Below are positions 34,855 through 43,806 of a stretch of 64,000 nt of DNA, piece after piece. The DNA comes from Comamonadaceae bacterium (lineage in GTDB: Bacteria; Pseudomonadota; Gammaproteobacteria; Burkholderiales; Burkholderiaceae_C), in the NCBI GenBank assembly GCA_947372745.1, contig CANBUY010000007.1, positions 1-64,000 of the forward strand. The letters run 5' to 3'. Position 1 is the first letter of the stretch; each line of letters starts with the position of its first letter. Under the pieces are notes generated by a model. The model saw nothing but the letters and a program-made list of their open reading frames with translations. It did no database searches and was not told the DNA's origin. Both the position numbers and the translations under genes were made by a program.

Positions 34855-34896
34855 ATTATTTTATATAAATTTCAAGTTTTTTAAACGAGGACTCCC

Positions 34897-37800
34897 ATGA
34901 GCCATTTTCTGGACCGACTCAGTTACTTTTCACAACCTAGAGAGTCATTCTCGGGCGATCACGGTGTCACCACTGGCGAAGACCGCACTTGGGAAGACGC
35001 TTACCGCACCCGCTGGGCCCACGACAAAATCGTGCGCTCCACACACGGCGTCAACTGCACAGGTTCGTGCTCTTGGAAAATTTACGTCAAAGGCGGCATC
35101 GTCACCTGGGAAACCCAGCAAACCGATTACCCCCGAACGCGCTGGGATATGCCCAACCACGAACCCCGAGGCTGTGCCCGTGGCGCCAGCTACAGCTGGT
35201 ATTTGTACAGCGCCAACCGCGTGAAATACCCCTTGGTTCGCGGCCGCTTGCTCAAGCTCTGGCGTGAAGCGCGCCTGTCCATGCAACCCGTGGACGCCTG
35301 GGCCTCCATTGCCCAGTCTGACGAAAAACGCCGCGGCTACCAAACCGTGCGCGGCTTGGGTGGCTTTGTGCGCTCGGGTTGGGAAGAAGTCAACGAGATG
35401 ATCGCAGCCGCCAATGTGTACACCATCAAAAAACACGGCCCAGACCGGATTGTGGGCTTCTCCCCCATTCCTGCCATGTCGATGGTCAGCTACGGCGCGG
35501 GTAGCCGCTACCTCAGCTTGATTGGGGGTGTTCCCTTAAGCTTTTACGACTGGTATTGCGACTTGCCACCGGCCAGCCCACAAGTCTGGGGTGAGCAAAC
35601 CGACGTGCCAGAGTCGGCTGATTGGTACAACTCCACGTTCATCATTGCCTGGGGCTCCAACGTGCCCCAAACCCGCACGCCCGATGCGCACTTCTTCACA
35701 GAAGTTCGCTACAAAGGTACCAAGACCGTGGCGGTCACGCCAGATTACTCAGAAGTCGCCAAGCTGTCCGACATCTGGATGAAGCCCAAGCAAGGTACCG
35801 ATGCCGCCGTGGCCATGGCCATGGGCCACGTGATTCTCAAAGAGTTTTATTTCCCCGATGGCGACAAACCCCGCAGCGCCTACTTTGACAACTACGTGCG
35901 CCGCTTCACTGACATGCCCATGCTGGTGATGCTCAAAGAGCACCAGTTGCCCAATGGCGACACCGTGATGGTGCCCGACCGCTACGTGCGCGCCTCGGAC
36001 TTCAATGGCAAGTTGGGTGCCGCCAACAACCCGGATTGGAAAACTGTTGCGTTTGACGAATCAGGCAAAGTCGTGCTGCCCAACGGTGCCATTGGCTTCC
36101 GCTGGGGACCAGACGGACGCGCCGACGAAGGCCAGTGGAATCTGGAAGCCAAAGAAGCACGCCACGGCACTGAGGTCAAACTCAAACTGTCCGTCATGGA
36201 AGGTGACAACCCAAGCCTTGAGACCGCCAAAGTGGGCTTCCCCTACTTCGGTGGCATCGTCAGTGAGCACTTCCCCAACAACGCCACCGGCGATGCAGCC
36301 AAAGACGTGTTGGTGCGCACTGTGCCCGTTCAGCGCATCTCGCTGGGCAAGGAAGGCGACAAACGCGAAGCCCTGGTGGCCACGGTGTTTGACTTGCAAG
36401 TGGCCAACTACGGCGTAGCACGCGGACTTCCAGGCGAACTCGCCGCCAAAGACTTCAACGACGACACCCCTTACACCCCCGCCTGGCAAGAGCGCATCAC
36501 CGGCACGCCGCGTGAGCAACTCATTACCGTTGCACGTCAGTTTGCCGAGAACGCCGACAAGACACATGGCAAATCCATGGTCATCATCGGTGCGGCCATG
36601 AACCACTGGTACCACGCCGACATGAACTACCGCGGCGTCATCAACATGTTGATGATGTGCGGGTGTATCGGCCAATCCGGCGGCGGCTGGGCGCACTATG
36701 TGGGTCAGGAAAAACTCCGTCCTCAAACCGGCTGGACGGCGCTGGCCTTTGCACTCGACTGGGTGCGCCCACCCCGGCAAATGAATGGCACCAGCTTTTT
36801 CTACGCCCACACCGACCAGTGGCGCTACGAAAAACTGGGCATGGACGAAGTGCTCTCGCCCTTGGCTGACAAAAAGCTCTATGGCGGCAGCATGATCGAC
36901 TACAACGTGCGTGCCGAACGCATGGGCTGGTTGCCGTCGGCACCGCAACTCAAGACCAACCCATTCCAGGTGGTCAAGGACGCAGAAGCCGCCGGCATGA
37001 GCCCGGTAGACTACACCGTCAAAAGCCTGAAGGACGGCTCATTGGCCATGAGTTGCGAAGACCCAGACCACCCCAACAACTGGCCGCGCAATATGTTTGT
37101 GTGGCGCTCCAACATTTTGGGCTCCAGTGGCAAGGGCCATGAATACTTCCTCAAACATTTGCTCGGCACCACCCACGGCGTGCAGGGCAAAGACTTGGGC
37201 GCCGACGAAGCCAAACCCACCGAGGTGGTATGGCACAAGGAAGCACCTGAAGGCAAATTGGACCTCGTGGTCACGCTTGACTTTAGGATGAGCACCACCT
37301 GCTTGTACTCTGACATCGTGCTGCCCACTGCCACCTGGTACGAGAAAAACGACCTTAATACGAGCGACATGCACCCGTTCATCCACCCGCTCTCGACGGC
37401 GGTGGACCCCGCTTGGCAGTCACGTAGCGACTGGGATATTTACAAAGGTTTCGCCAAAAAATTCAGCGAACTCTGTGTCGGTCATTTGGGGGTTGAGCGC
37501 GAAATGGTGTTGACACCACTGATGCACGACACGCCTGCTGAATTGGCCCAGCCCTTCGGCGTGCAAGACTGGAAAAAGGGCGAGATTGATCTCATCCCAG
37601 GCAAAACCGGCCCCAACATGGCCGTGGTGGAACGCGACTACCCCAATGTCTACAAACGCTTCACGGCGCTTGGCCCCCTGCTCAACAAGATGGGCAACGG
37701 CGGCAAAGGCATCGGCTGGAATACACAACTTGAGGTCAAACAACTCGGCGAACTCAATGGCTTGGTGACCGAAGAAGGTGTGACCTGTGGCATGCCCAAG

Positions 37801-38703
37801 ATTGAGACCGACATTGACGCTTGCGAAGTCATTTTGCAACTCGCCCCTGAGACCAATGGCACGGTGGCGGTCAAAGCCTGGAAGGCGCTGGGCAAGCAAA
37901 CCGGACTGGACCACACGCACCTGGCGATCTACCGCGAAGACGAAAAAATTCGTTTTAGGGATATTCAGGCGCAACCCCGCAAGATCATCAGCTCCCCCAC
38001 CTGGAGCGGTATTGAGTCGGAGACTGTGTCCTACAACGCGGGCTACACCAACGTGCACGAGTCGATCCCATGGCGCACCCTCACCGGTCGCCAGCAGTTT
38101 TACATGGATCACCCGTGGATGACTGCATTTGGTGAAGGCTTCAGCAGCTACCGTCCGCCTGTTGATTTGAAAACCACCGTTGGTATTCAAAACATCAAGC
38201 CCAATGGCCACAAGGAAATTGCGCTCAACTTCATCACACCGCACCAAAAGTGGGGCATTCACTCCACCTACAGTGACAACCTGATGATGCTCACCCTGAA
38301 CCGAGGCGGCGCTGTGATTTGGCTGAGTGAAGACGACGCCAAATCAGTCGGCATCGAAGACAACGACTGGGTTGAACTTTTCAACATCAACGGCGCCATT
38401 GCCGCCCGCGCCGTGGTCAGCCAGCGTGTCAACAACGGCATGGTCATGATGTACCACGCCCAAGAAAAAATCGTCAACGTGCCAGGGTCTGAGATCACCG
38501 GCACACGCGGCGGCATTCACAACTCAGTCACCCGCATTGTGCTTAAGCCCACCCACATGATTGGCGGCTACGCACAGTTCAGCTACGGCTTTAACTACTA
38601 CGGAACCATCGGCACCAACCGCGATGAGTTTGTGGTAGTTCGCAAGATGAACAAAGTGGACTGGCTCGATGACGAACCCAGCTCAACCGAATCCCAAGCC
38701 TAA
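34897..38703 (+). CDS. narG: Respiratory nitrate reductase alpha subunit NarG
   Basis: A 1268-residue Mo-bisPGD catalytic subunit reducing nitrate to nitrite on the cytoplasmic side of the membrane. The FS0 [4Fe-4S] ligands His50, Cys54, Cys58 and Cys93 align within one residue of the E. coli positions, and the molybdenum ligand Asp222 lies in YCDLPP. The short N-terminus with twin-Arg remnant loss is as in other NarG. The ribosome site is ACGAGGA. narH overlaps only as an open frame; its true start is 10 bases after the narG stop. Needs FdhD-independent cofactor insertion by NarJ. Confidence 0.98.
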   Translation: MSHFLDRLSYFSQPRESFSGDHGVTTGEDRTWEDAYRTRWAHDKIVRSTHGVNCTGSCSWKIYVKGGIVTWETQQTDYPRTRWDMPNHEPRGCARGASYSWYLYSANRVKYPLVRGRLLKLWREARLSMQPVDAWASIAQSDEKRRGYQTVRGLGGFVRSGWEEVNEMIAAANVYTIKKHGPDRIVGFSPIPAMSMVSYGAGSRYLSLIGGVPLSFYDWYCDLPPASPQVWGEQTDVPESADWYNSTFIIAWGSNVPQTRTPDAHFFTEVRYKGTKTVAVTPDYSEVAKLSDIWMKPKQGTDAAVAMAMGHVILKEFYFPDGDKPRSAYFDNYVRRFTDMPMLVMLKEHQLPNGDTVMVPDRYVRASDFNGKLGAANNPDWKTVAFDESGKVVLPNGAIGFRWGPDGRADEGQWNLEAKEARHGTEVKLKLSVMEGDNPSLETAKVGFPYFGGIVSEHFPNNATGDAAKDVLVRTVPVQRISLGKEGDKREALVATVFDLQVANYGVARGLPGELAAKDFNDDTPYTPAWQERITGTPREQLITVARQFAENADKTHGKSMVIIGAAMNHWYHADMNYRGVINMLMMCGCIGQSGGGWAHYVGQEKLRPQTGWTALAFALDWVRPPRQMNGTSFFYAHTDQWRYEKLGMDEVLSPLADKKLYGGSMIDYNVRAERMGWLPSAPQLKTNPFQVVKDAEAAGMSPVDYTVKSLKDGSLAMSCEDPDHPNNWPRNMFVWRSNILGSSGKGHEYFLKHLLGTTHGVQGKDLGADEAKPTEVVWHKEAPEGKLDLVVTLDFRMSTTCLYSDIVLPTATWYEKNDLNTSDMHPFIHPLSTAVDPAWQSRSDWDIYKGFAKKFSELCVGHLGVEREMVLTPLMHDTPAELAQPFGVQDWKKGEIDLIPGKTGPNMAVVERDYPNVYKRFTALGPLLNKMGNGGKGIGWNTQLEVKQLGELNGLVTEEGVTCGMPKIETDIDACEVILQLAPETNGTVAVKAWKALGKQTGLDHTHLAIYREDEKIRFRDIQAQPRKIISSPTWSGIESETVSYNAGYTNVHESIPWRTLTGRQQFYMDHPWMTAFGEGFSSYRPPVDLKTTVGIQNIKPNGHKEIALNFITPHQKWGIHSTYSDNLMMLTLNRGGAVIWLSEDDAKSVGIEDNDWVELFNINGAIAARAVVSQRVNNGMVMMYHAQEKIVNVPGSEITGTRGGIHNSVTRIVLKPTHMIGGYAQFSYGFNYYGTIGTNRDEFVVVRKMNKVDWLDDEPSSTESQA

Positions 38704-38713
38704 GGAGAAAAAA

Positions 38714-40237
38714 ATGAAAATACGCGCACAAATAGGCATGGTTTTAAACCTGGACAAGTGCATTGGTTGCCACACTTGCTCAGTCACCTGCAAAAACGTC
38801 TGGACCAGCCGTCCAGGTATGGAATACGCTTGGTTCAACAACGTCGAGACCAAGCCTGGCATTGGTTACCCCAAAGAATGGGAAAACCAGGACAAGTGGA
38901 ATGGCGGCTGGATTCGCAAAGCCAATGGCAAGATTGAGCCCCGTCAGGGCGCCAAGTGGAAGCTGCTCATGCGCATCTTCGCCAATCCCAACATGCCCGA
39001 GATTGACGACTACTACGAGCCCTTCACTTTCGATTACGACCATCTTCAGTCGGCTCCTGAATCAAAAGCGCCCCCAACCGCACGCCCACGCAGCCTGATC
39101 ACGGGCAAGCGCATGGAAAAAATTGTCTGGGGTCCCAACTGGGAAGAAATTCTGGGCGGAGAGTTCTCGAAACGCAGCAAAGACAAAAACTTTGATGACA
39201 TCCAAAAGGACATCTACGGCCAGTTTGAAAATACATTCATGATGTATTTGCCACGCCTGTGTGAGCACTGCCTGAACCCTGCTTGTGTGGCGAGCTGCCC
39301 TTCGGGCTCCATCTACAAACGCGAAGAAGACGGCATTGTGCTCATTGACCAGGACAAGTGCCGTGGTTGGCGCATGTGCGTCAGCGGATGCCCTTACAAA
39401 AAGATTTACTACAACTGGAAATCTGGCAAGGCTGAAAAGTGCATCTTCTGCTACCCCCGCATTGAAGCCGGTCAACCCACCGTCTGCAGTGAAACCTGCG
39501 TCGGTCGCATTCGTTACCTGGGCGTTCTTTTGTATGACGCAGACCGCATTCAGGAAGCCGCCAGCGTGGAGCATGATCGCGACCTGTACCAGGCCCAGCT
39601 CGACATCTTCCTGAACCCGAATGACCCAGCAGTCATCGAGCAAGCACGCATTGACGGCATTCCTGACAAATGGATGGAAGCCGCCCGCAAGAGCCCGGTG
39701 TACAAAATGGCCGTGGACTGGAAAGTGGCCCTGCCCCTGCACCCCGAGTACCGCACGCTGCCCATGGTTTGGTATGTGCCGCCCCTCTCGCCGATCAGTG
39801 CAGCAGCCAACGCTGGGCACATCGGCATCAACGGCGAGATACCAGACGTCAAACAGTTGCGGATCCCGGTCAAGTACCTGGCCAACCTGCTCACGGCGGG
39901 CGACACCCAACCGGTGGAGCGTGCGCTGGAGCGCATGCTGGCCATGCGCGCCTACCAGCGTGAAAAGCATGTCGATGGACGCATCAACACCGCAGCGCTG
40001 GATCAGGTCCAAATGAGCCAGAAAGACGTCGAAGAGATGTACCACGTCATGGCGATTGCGAACTACGAAGACCGCTTTGTCATCCCAAGCACGCACCGCG
40101 AGTACGCTGAGAATACCTTTGATATGCGCGGTGGCTGCGGCTTCTCGTTTGGCAACGGTTGCTCAGATGGCGCCACTGAAACCAGCTTGTTTGGCAGCAG
40201 CAAACGCCGCACCATTCCTATCAAGGCGGGAGTCTAA
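38714..40237 (+). CDS. narH: Respiratory nitrate reductase beta subunit NarH
   Basis: A 507-residue electron-transfer subunit with four iron-sulfur clusters. Cluster ligands start at Cys16, 19, 22 and 26 (CIGCHTCSVTC). The second set is in CEHCLNPACVASCP; the third in CRGWRMCVSGCP, where Trp replaces a Cys, giving the [3Fe-4S] centre; the fourth in CIFCYPR with CSETCVGR. The start 38714 follows AAGGAG; the frame is open back into narG. Three-base gap to narJ. Confidence 0.98.
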   Translation: MKIRAQIGMVLNLDKCIGCHTCSVTCKNVWTSRPGMEYAWFNNVETKPGIGYPKEWENQDKWNGGWIRKANGKIEPRQGAKWKLLMRIFANPNMPEIDDYYEPFTFDYDHLQSAPESKAPPTARPRSLITGKRMEKIVWGPNWEEILGGEFSKRSKDKNFDDIQKDIYGQFENTFMMYLPRLCEHCLNPACVASCPSGSIYKREEDGIVLIDQDKCRGWRMCVSGCPYKKIYYNWKSGKAEKCIFCYPRIEAGQPTVCSETCVGRIRYLGVLLYDADRIQEAASVEHDRDLYQAQLDIFLNPNDPAVIEQARIDGIPDKWMEAARKSPVYKMAVDWKVALPLHPEYRTLPMVWYVPPLSPISAAANAGHIGINGEIPDVKQLRIPVKYLANLLTAGDTQPVERALERMLAMRAYQREKHVDGRINTAALDQVQMSQKDVEEMYHVMAIANYEDRFVIPSTHREYAENTFDMRGGCGFSFGNGCSDGATETSLFGSSKRRTIPIKAGV

Positions 40238-40240
40238 ATC

Positions 40241-40948
40241 ATGGCCTTACCCAACGCCTCCATGAGCCTGCGCGTGTTGGCCCGCCTGCTGGCCTACCCC
40301 GACGCTGAACTGCGCAGCCAGTTGCCCGACCTGCGCCAAGCCCTGCAGGAAGACAAGGTTGTCAAAGGCGCCCGCTTGGCCGAGCTCAACGCGCTGATGA
40401 CCCACCTGGCAGGTGGCGACGCGCTTGAGAATGAAGCCGACTACGTTCAGATTTTTGACCGGGGCCGTGCCACGTCCTTGCATCTCTTTGAGCACGTACA
40501 CGGCGACTCCCGCGAGCGCGGTCCGGCCATGATTGACCTGACGCAAACCTACGAGAAAGCCGGGCTCTTTTTAGGCCCAGATGAAATGCCGGACTATCTG
40601 CCCGTGGTGCTTGAATTTGTGTCCACCCAGCCCGCCGTGGAAGCCCGTGCTTTCCTGGGTGAAATGGCCCACATTTTTAACGCCATTTTCAGCGCGCTGG
40701 ACAAGCTAGACAGTGCCTACGGCAGCGTCATCGGTGCCCTCTTGGAGATCGCCGGTGAAACGGCCCATGCGGTCAAAGTCACACCTGATGAGCCTGTGGA
40801 CGCCACTTGGGAAGAACCTGTTGTTTTTGATGGCTGCTCTACCAAGGGGCAGGCCAAACCCGGTGACGCCCAACCCATGCACTTTGTCAAACAGGTAGCG
40901 ACTGCCTCTAGCGCCAAGATGGCAACAACACAAGGAGTAACCCCATGA
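40241..40948 (+). CDS. narJ: Nitrate reductase assembly chaperone NarJ
   Basis: A 235-residue all-helical chaperone of the TorD/NarJ type that holds apo-NarGH for molybdenum cofactor insertion and membrane docking. Typical blocks are LARLLAYPDAELRSQLPDL near the start and YVQIFDRGRATSLHLFEHVH (about 67-86). GGGAG is about 8 bases before the ATG. The last codons overlap narI by ATGA. The C-terminal tail after about residue 180 is Pro/Lys-rich and probably disordered. Confidence 0.95.
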   Translation: MALPNASMSLRVLARLLAYPDAELRSQLPDLRQALQEDKVVKGARLAELNALMTHLAGGDALENEADYVQIFDRGRATSLHLFEHVHGDSRERGPAMIDLTQTYEKAGLFLGPDEMPDYLPVVLEFVSTQPAVEARAFLGEMAHIFNAIFSALDKLDSAYGSVIGALLEIAGETAHAVKVTPDEPVDATWEEPVVFDGCSTKGQAKPGDAQPMHFVKQVATASSAKMATTQGVTP

Positions 40949-41679
40949 ATGCCCTCGATAATTTTCTGTTTGGCCTGTACCCTTATATCGCCCTCACCGT
41001 ATTCTTACTGGGCAGCCTGATCCGCTTTGACCGCGACCAATACACCTGGAAAAGTGACTCATCGCAGCTGCTCAAAGCGGGGCAATTGCGGGTGGGCAGC
41101 AACCTGTTTCATATCGGTGTCCTGTTCCTGTTTTTTGGCCACTTCTTTGGCATGTTGACCCCTCACTTTGTGTACGAGTCCTTCATCAGTGCAGGCAACA
41201 AGCAAGTGATGGCGATGGTCTCAGGCGGAGTGGCCGGTGTGCTGGGCTTTATCGGTGTCACCGTGCTCTTGCACCGCCGCTTGTTTGAGCCACGTATTCG
41301 CATCAACTCCAAAACCAGCGACATTGTTTTGCTGATCTTGTTGTGGCTGCAACTGGCCTTGGGCCTGGCCACCATTCCCTTGTCTGCACAGCATCTGGAT
41401 GGCAGCATGATGATGAAACTGGCAGGCTGGGCACAACACATTGTGACGTTTCAGGCAGGTGCGCCTGAGTTATTGGCTGAAGCAGGTTGGATTATTAAAA
41501 TGCACATGTTCTTGGGCATGAGTATTTTCTTCATCTTCCCGTTTACGCGTCTGGTTCATGTGTGGAGTGGCTTTGGTGCGGTGGCCTATTTGGTTCGGCC
41601 TCACCAGGTGGTTCGCTCGCGCCGCTTGAATGTGCCGGCAGGTCAAAACCAACCTCGCCGCCCCGGCTCTGGTGTTTAA
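40945..41679 (+). CDS. narI: Respiratory nitrate reductase gamma subunit NarI (cytochrome b)
   Basis: A 244-residue, five-helix diheme cytochrome b that oxidises quinol at the periplasmic side. The heme-ligand histidines occur at His56, His66, His187 and His205, the same numbers as in E. coli NarI. A Pro/Arg-rich C-terminal tail (about 231-244) extends beyond the E. coli protein. Coupled to narJ by ATGA overlap; the next gene begins 10 bases on. Confidence 0.97.
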   Translation: MNALDNFLFGLYPYIALTVFLLGSLIRFDRDQYTWKSDSSQLLKAGQLRVGSNLFHIGVLFLFFGHFFGMLTPHFVYESFISAGNKQVMAMVSGGVAGVLGFIGVTVLLHRRLFEPRIRINSKTSDIVLLILLWLQLALGLATIPLSAQHLDGSMMMKLAGWAQHIVTFQAGAPELLAEAGWIIKMHMFLGMSIFFIFPFTRLVHVWSGFGAVAYLVRPHQVVRSRRLNVPAGQNQPRRPGSGV

Positions 41680-41689
41680 GGAACTAAGC

Positions 41690-42475
41690 ATGGAAACCAC
41701 CACCCTCGCCCCTATCGCCAGCATCAATGGTGTGGCGCTTAACACTGAAAACGACATCTTGAGTGCCGACGATCTCCGCCAGCGGGCCTACTCAGAGCTG
41801 TTGCGCCAAGCGGCCAAAGCCAGCGGTTTGCTCGCGGCCGATGATGCCCCTGCTACAGATGGCGTTTTGAGCGAAGAAGCCTCCAGCGCCATTGAAGCCT
41901 TGCTGGAAAAAACGCTGCTCATTCCTGAACCCTCAGAAGAGGCGTGCCAGCGCCACCATGCCGCCAATGTGGCAACCTACAGCACCGGTGAGCGCCTGAA
42001 CGTGCGCCACATCCTGTTTGCAGTCACGCAAGGGGTCGATGTGGTGGCCCTGCGCAACCGCGCTGAAACCACGCTGCTGGATGTCCGCTGCCACGATGGC
42101 AAAAACCAGGAAGATAGCTTTGCAAAATCAGCCAGCACCCTGTCCAACTGCCCCAGCGGCGCCGAGGGCGGCAGCTTGGGATGGCTCACCGCTGCAGACT
42201 GCGCGCCAGAGTTTGCCAAAGAACTTTTTGGCCATATTGAGGTGGGCGTTTTACCCCGCTTGGTACACAGTCGGTTTGGCTTGCATGTGGTGGAGGTTCT
42301 GGAGCGCGTGCCCGGTATGGCGCAAGCCTATGACGCCGTGCGCGGCGCCGTGGCGATGTCGCTTCGCCAAAAAACTTATGTCACCGCGCTGCGCCAGTAC
42401 TTGAGTCTTCTGGCTGGTGAAGCCACTGTCGTGGGTGTGGACCTAGAGGCGTCTGAAACACCGCTGGTGCAGTAG
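41690..42475 (+). CDS. Parvulin-type peptidyl-prolyl isomerase of the nar operon
   Basis: A 261-residue protein with a C-terminal parvulin domain (about 100-225: NVRHILFAVTQG, GGSLGWLTAADCAPEFAK, SRFGLHVVEVLER) and an N-terminal helical part like NifM/SurA-type PPIases. No signal peptide, so it is cytoplasmic. It sits in the nar operon after narI (AAGGAAC ribosome site, 10-base gap). Such genes are common there in betaproteobacteria and probably help fold NarGHI. Confidence 0.87.
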   Translation: METTTLAPIASINGVALNTENDILSADDLRQRAYSELLRQAAKASGLLAADDAPATDGVLSEEASSAIEALLEKTLLIPEPSEEACQRHHAANVATYSTGERLNVRHILFAVTQGVDVVALRNRAETTLLDVRCHDGKNQEDSFAKSASTLSNCPSGAEGGSLGWLTAADCAPEFAKELFGHIEVGVLPRLVHSRFGLHVVEVLERVPGMAQAYDAVRGAVAMSLRQKTYVTALRQYLSLLAGEATVVGVDLEASETPLVQ

Positions 42476-42497
42476 GATTTTTGTAGGAATTTGCCCT

Positions 42498-43235
42498 GTG
42501 CCTGATGAACTTTTAGCGCGAATCCGTCGGTTTCATGACCATACCTTTCCCGGCGTTCAAGAACATTTTGAGAGCTTGGTCCGAGATGGTCAGCACCCGA
42601 CTATTTTATTTATCGGGTGTTCAGACTCCCGCCTGGTTCCTTACCTCTTGACAGGCACCGGCCCCGGCGAATTGTTTTTGGTGCGCAACGTGGGGGCCTT
42701 TGTGCCACCTTATGACGGATCGGCGGGCTACCACGGCACCTCGGCCGCTATTGAGTTTGCGGTGTTAAACCTGAAAGTGTCGCGCATTATTGTTTGCGGC
42801 CACAGCCATTGTGGTGGCATTCGCGCCTTGTATGAAGAGGTTGATCCCCGCGCCAAAAATCTGGCCGCTTGGCTAGAGCTGGGGCGTGAAGCCGCACTGC
42901 CCGTGCAAGTCACGCCCGAAGCCTTGCGCCGCACCGAACAGCGCGCTGTGGTGCTTCAACTGGAGCGCCTCATGGGCTACCCCATGGTGCGCGAACAGGT
43001 GGAGCTAGGCGCCGTGACCTTGCACGGCTGGCACTACGTGATTGAAGAGGGTGAGGTGCATGTGTTTGATGTGAAGCTGGGGGAATTTATTCCCGCCTCC
43101 AGTGCATCCCACAGTGGCACAGGGCCCTACATAGCCCATGAAGATGCAATGTCCACACCCATCTTCAACGAGATTGACGAGAGCTATGCCAGCCCGAGCA
43201 CAGCCAAAGCTGCCGGGCTCATTTCGAAGTCTTAG
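42498..43235 (+). CDS. Beta-class carbonic anhydrase
   Basis: A 245-residue zinc enzyme interconverting CO2 and bicarbonate. The zinc and catalytic motifs are FIGCSDSRLVPYL (Cys, Asp-Arg dyad) and CGHSHCGGIRAL (His, Cys). The GTG at 42498 is preceded by TAGGAA. It begins 22 bases after the PPIase gene, so it may be the last gene of the nar transcript. It overlaps the oppositely directed small gene by four bases at the stops. Confidence 0.93.
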   Translation: MPDELLARIRRFHDHTFPGVQEHFESLVRDGQHPTILFIGCSDSRLVPYLLTGTGPGELFLVRNVGAFVPPYDGSAGYHGTSAAIEFAVLNLKVSRIIVCGHSHCGGIRALYEEVDPRAKNLAAWLELGREAALPVQVTPEALRRTEQRAVVLQLERLMGYPMVREQVELGAVTLHGWHYVIEEGEVHVFDVKLGEFIPASSASHSGTGPYIAHEDAMSTPIFNEIDESYASPSTAKAAGLISKS

Positions 43236-43636
43236 CTCAACATCACCGGACGACCTTCCCGGTCAAAGGGGATGTACGAACCCAAGGTGCCCGCCTTGAT
43301 GGCTTCCACCATTTTTTGCAATTGTTTCTCAGCTGCTTCGCTGCTGGGTTGAGTGCCATCGTTGCTGGACATCGCAGCGGCGAAAACAATTTTCCAAGGC
43401 TTGCCAAACTCAAGCGACTCTTTGACCAGGTCAGCGAATGAGTTGAGTTCTTGCGGCGTTTTATCAACGCACATCATGGGTACCAAGGCACCGCCATCGC
43501 CGTTTAAAAACTGTGCCCTTTGCGCCACAGTGCTGTCATCGGGCAGTTCGGCGCCGGCAAATACAAAAAGTAAGCGTTGTGGTTCAGGCTGTTGACGGGC
43601 AGCTTGTAGCAAATCATCAAAACTGGAAATATTCAT
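43232..43636 (-). CDS. Conserved small protein divergent from class II ribonucleotide reductase
   Basis: A 134-residue soluble protein, starting MNISSFDDLLQAARQQPEPQ, with a strand LLFVFAGAEL, then ALVPMMCVDKTPQEL and the ending YIPFDREGRPVML. I recognise it as a family found in Comamonadaceae beside this reductase and sometimes labelled ribonucleotide reductase alpha subunit. No catalytic RNR motif is present, so that name is probably inherited from the neighbour. The start 43636 is chosen by family N-terminus. Function unknown. Confidence 0.72.
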   Translation of the reverse strand: MNISSFDDLLQAARQQPEPQRLLFVFAGAELPDDSTVAQRAQFLNGDGGALVPMMCVDKTPQELNSFADLVKESLEFGKPWKIVFAAAMSSNDGTQPSSEAAEKQLQKMVEAIKAGTLGSYIPFDREGRPVMLS

Positions 43637-43717
43637 GGTTAAAGCATTCTTTATTGTGTAACTGGGTTCAATGAACATTATCTGTGCTCTAAATAGACAA
43701 CTCTAAATATGAACCCT

Positions 43718-43756
43718 GCTGAATTTATTGTTCAGCCCATTCTTGCTTCAAGTCAA
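43718..43756. promoter_or_regulatory. Inverted repeat and weak FNR/Dnr-like site upstream of nrdJ
   Basis: GCTGAA / TTCAGC (43718-43723 and 43731-43736) form a perfect 6-bp inverted repeat with a 7-base spacer. Close by, TTGCT-TCAA-GTCAA (43743-43756) differs from TTGAT-N4-ATCAA at two positions and resembles Anr/Dnr-type sites. Both lie in the 170-base gap between the small divergent gene and nrdJ. I saw no cobalamin riboswitch signature. Confidence 0.3.
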
Positions 43757-43806
43757 TGAAAGTCAGACGCTCGACTCGTAACATCTTTGAAATTTCAGGA
43801 AAAAGC

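Noticed and set aside
34778-34896. A separate FNR- or NarL-controlled promoter for narG
   Set aside because: No TTGAT-N4-ATCAA or 7-2-7 pattern in the gap, which is filled by a repeat copy; the nearest halves are A/T-rich chance matches.
39062-40096. 344-codon open frame on the minus strand opposite narH
   Set aside because: Lies wholly inside narH, whose iron-sulfur motifs are intact; the antisense product has no domain or start signal.
43679-43806. Cobalamin riboswitch upstream of the B12-dependent reductase
   Set aside because: Gap of 170 bases lacks the B12-box and the multi-helix length needed; B12 riboswitches normally control B12 uptake and synthesis or B12-independent isozymes.
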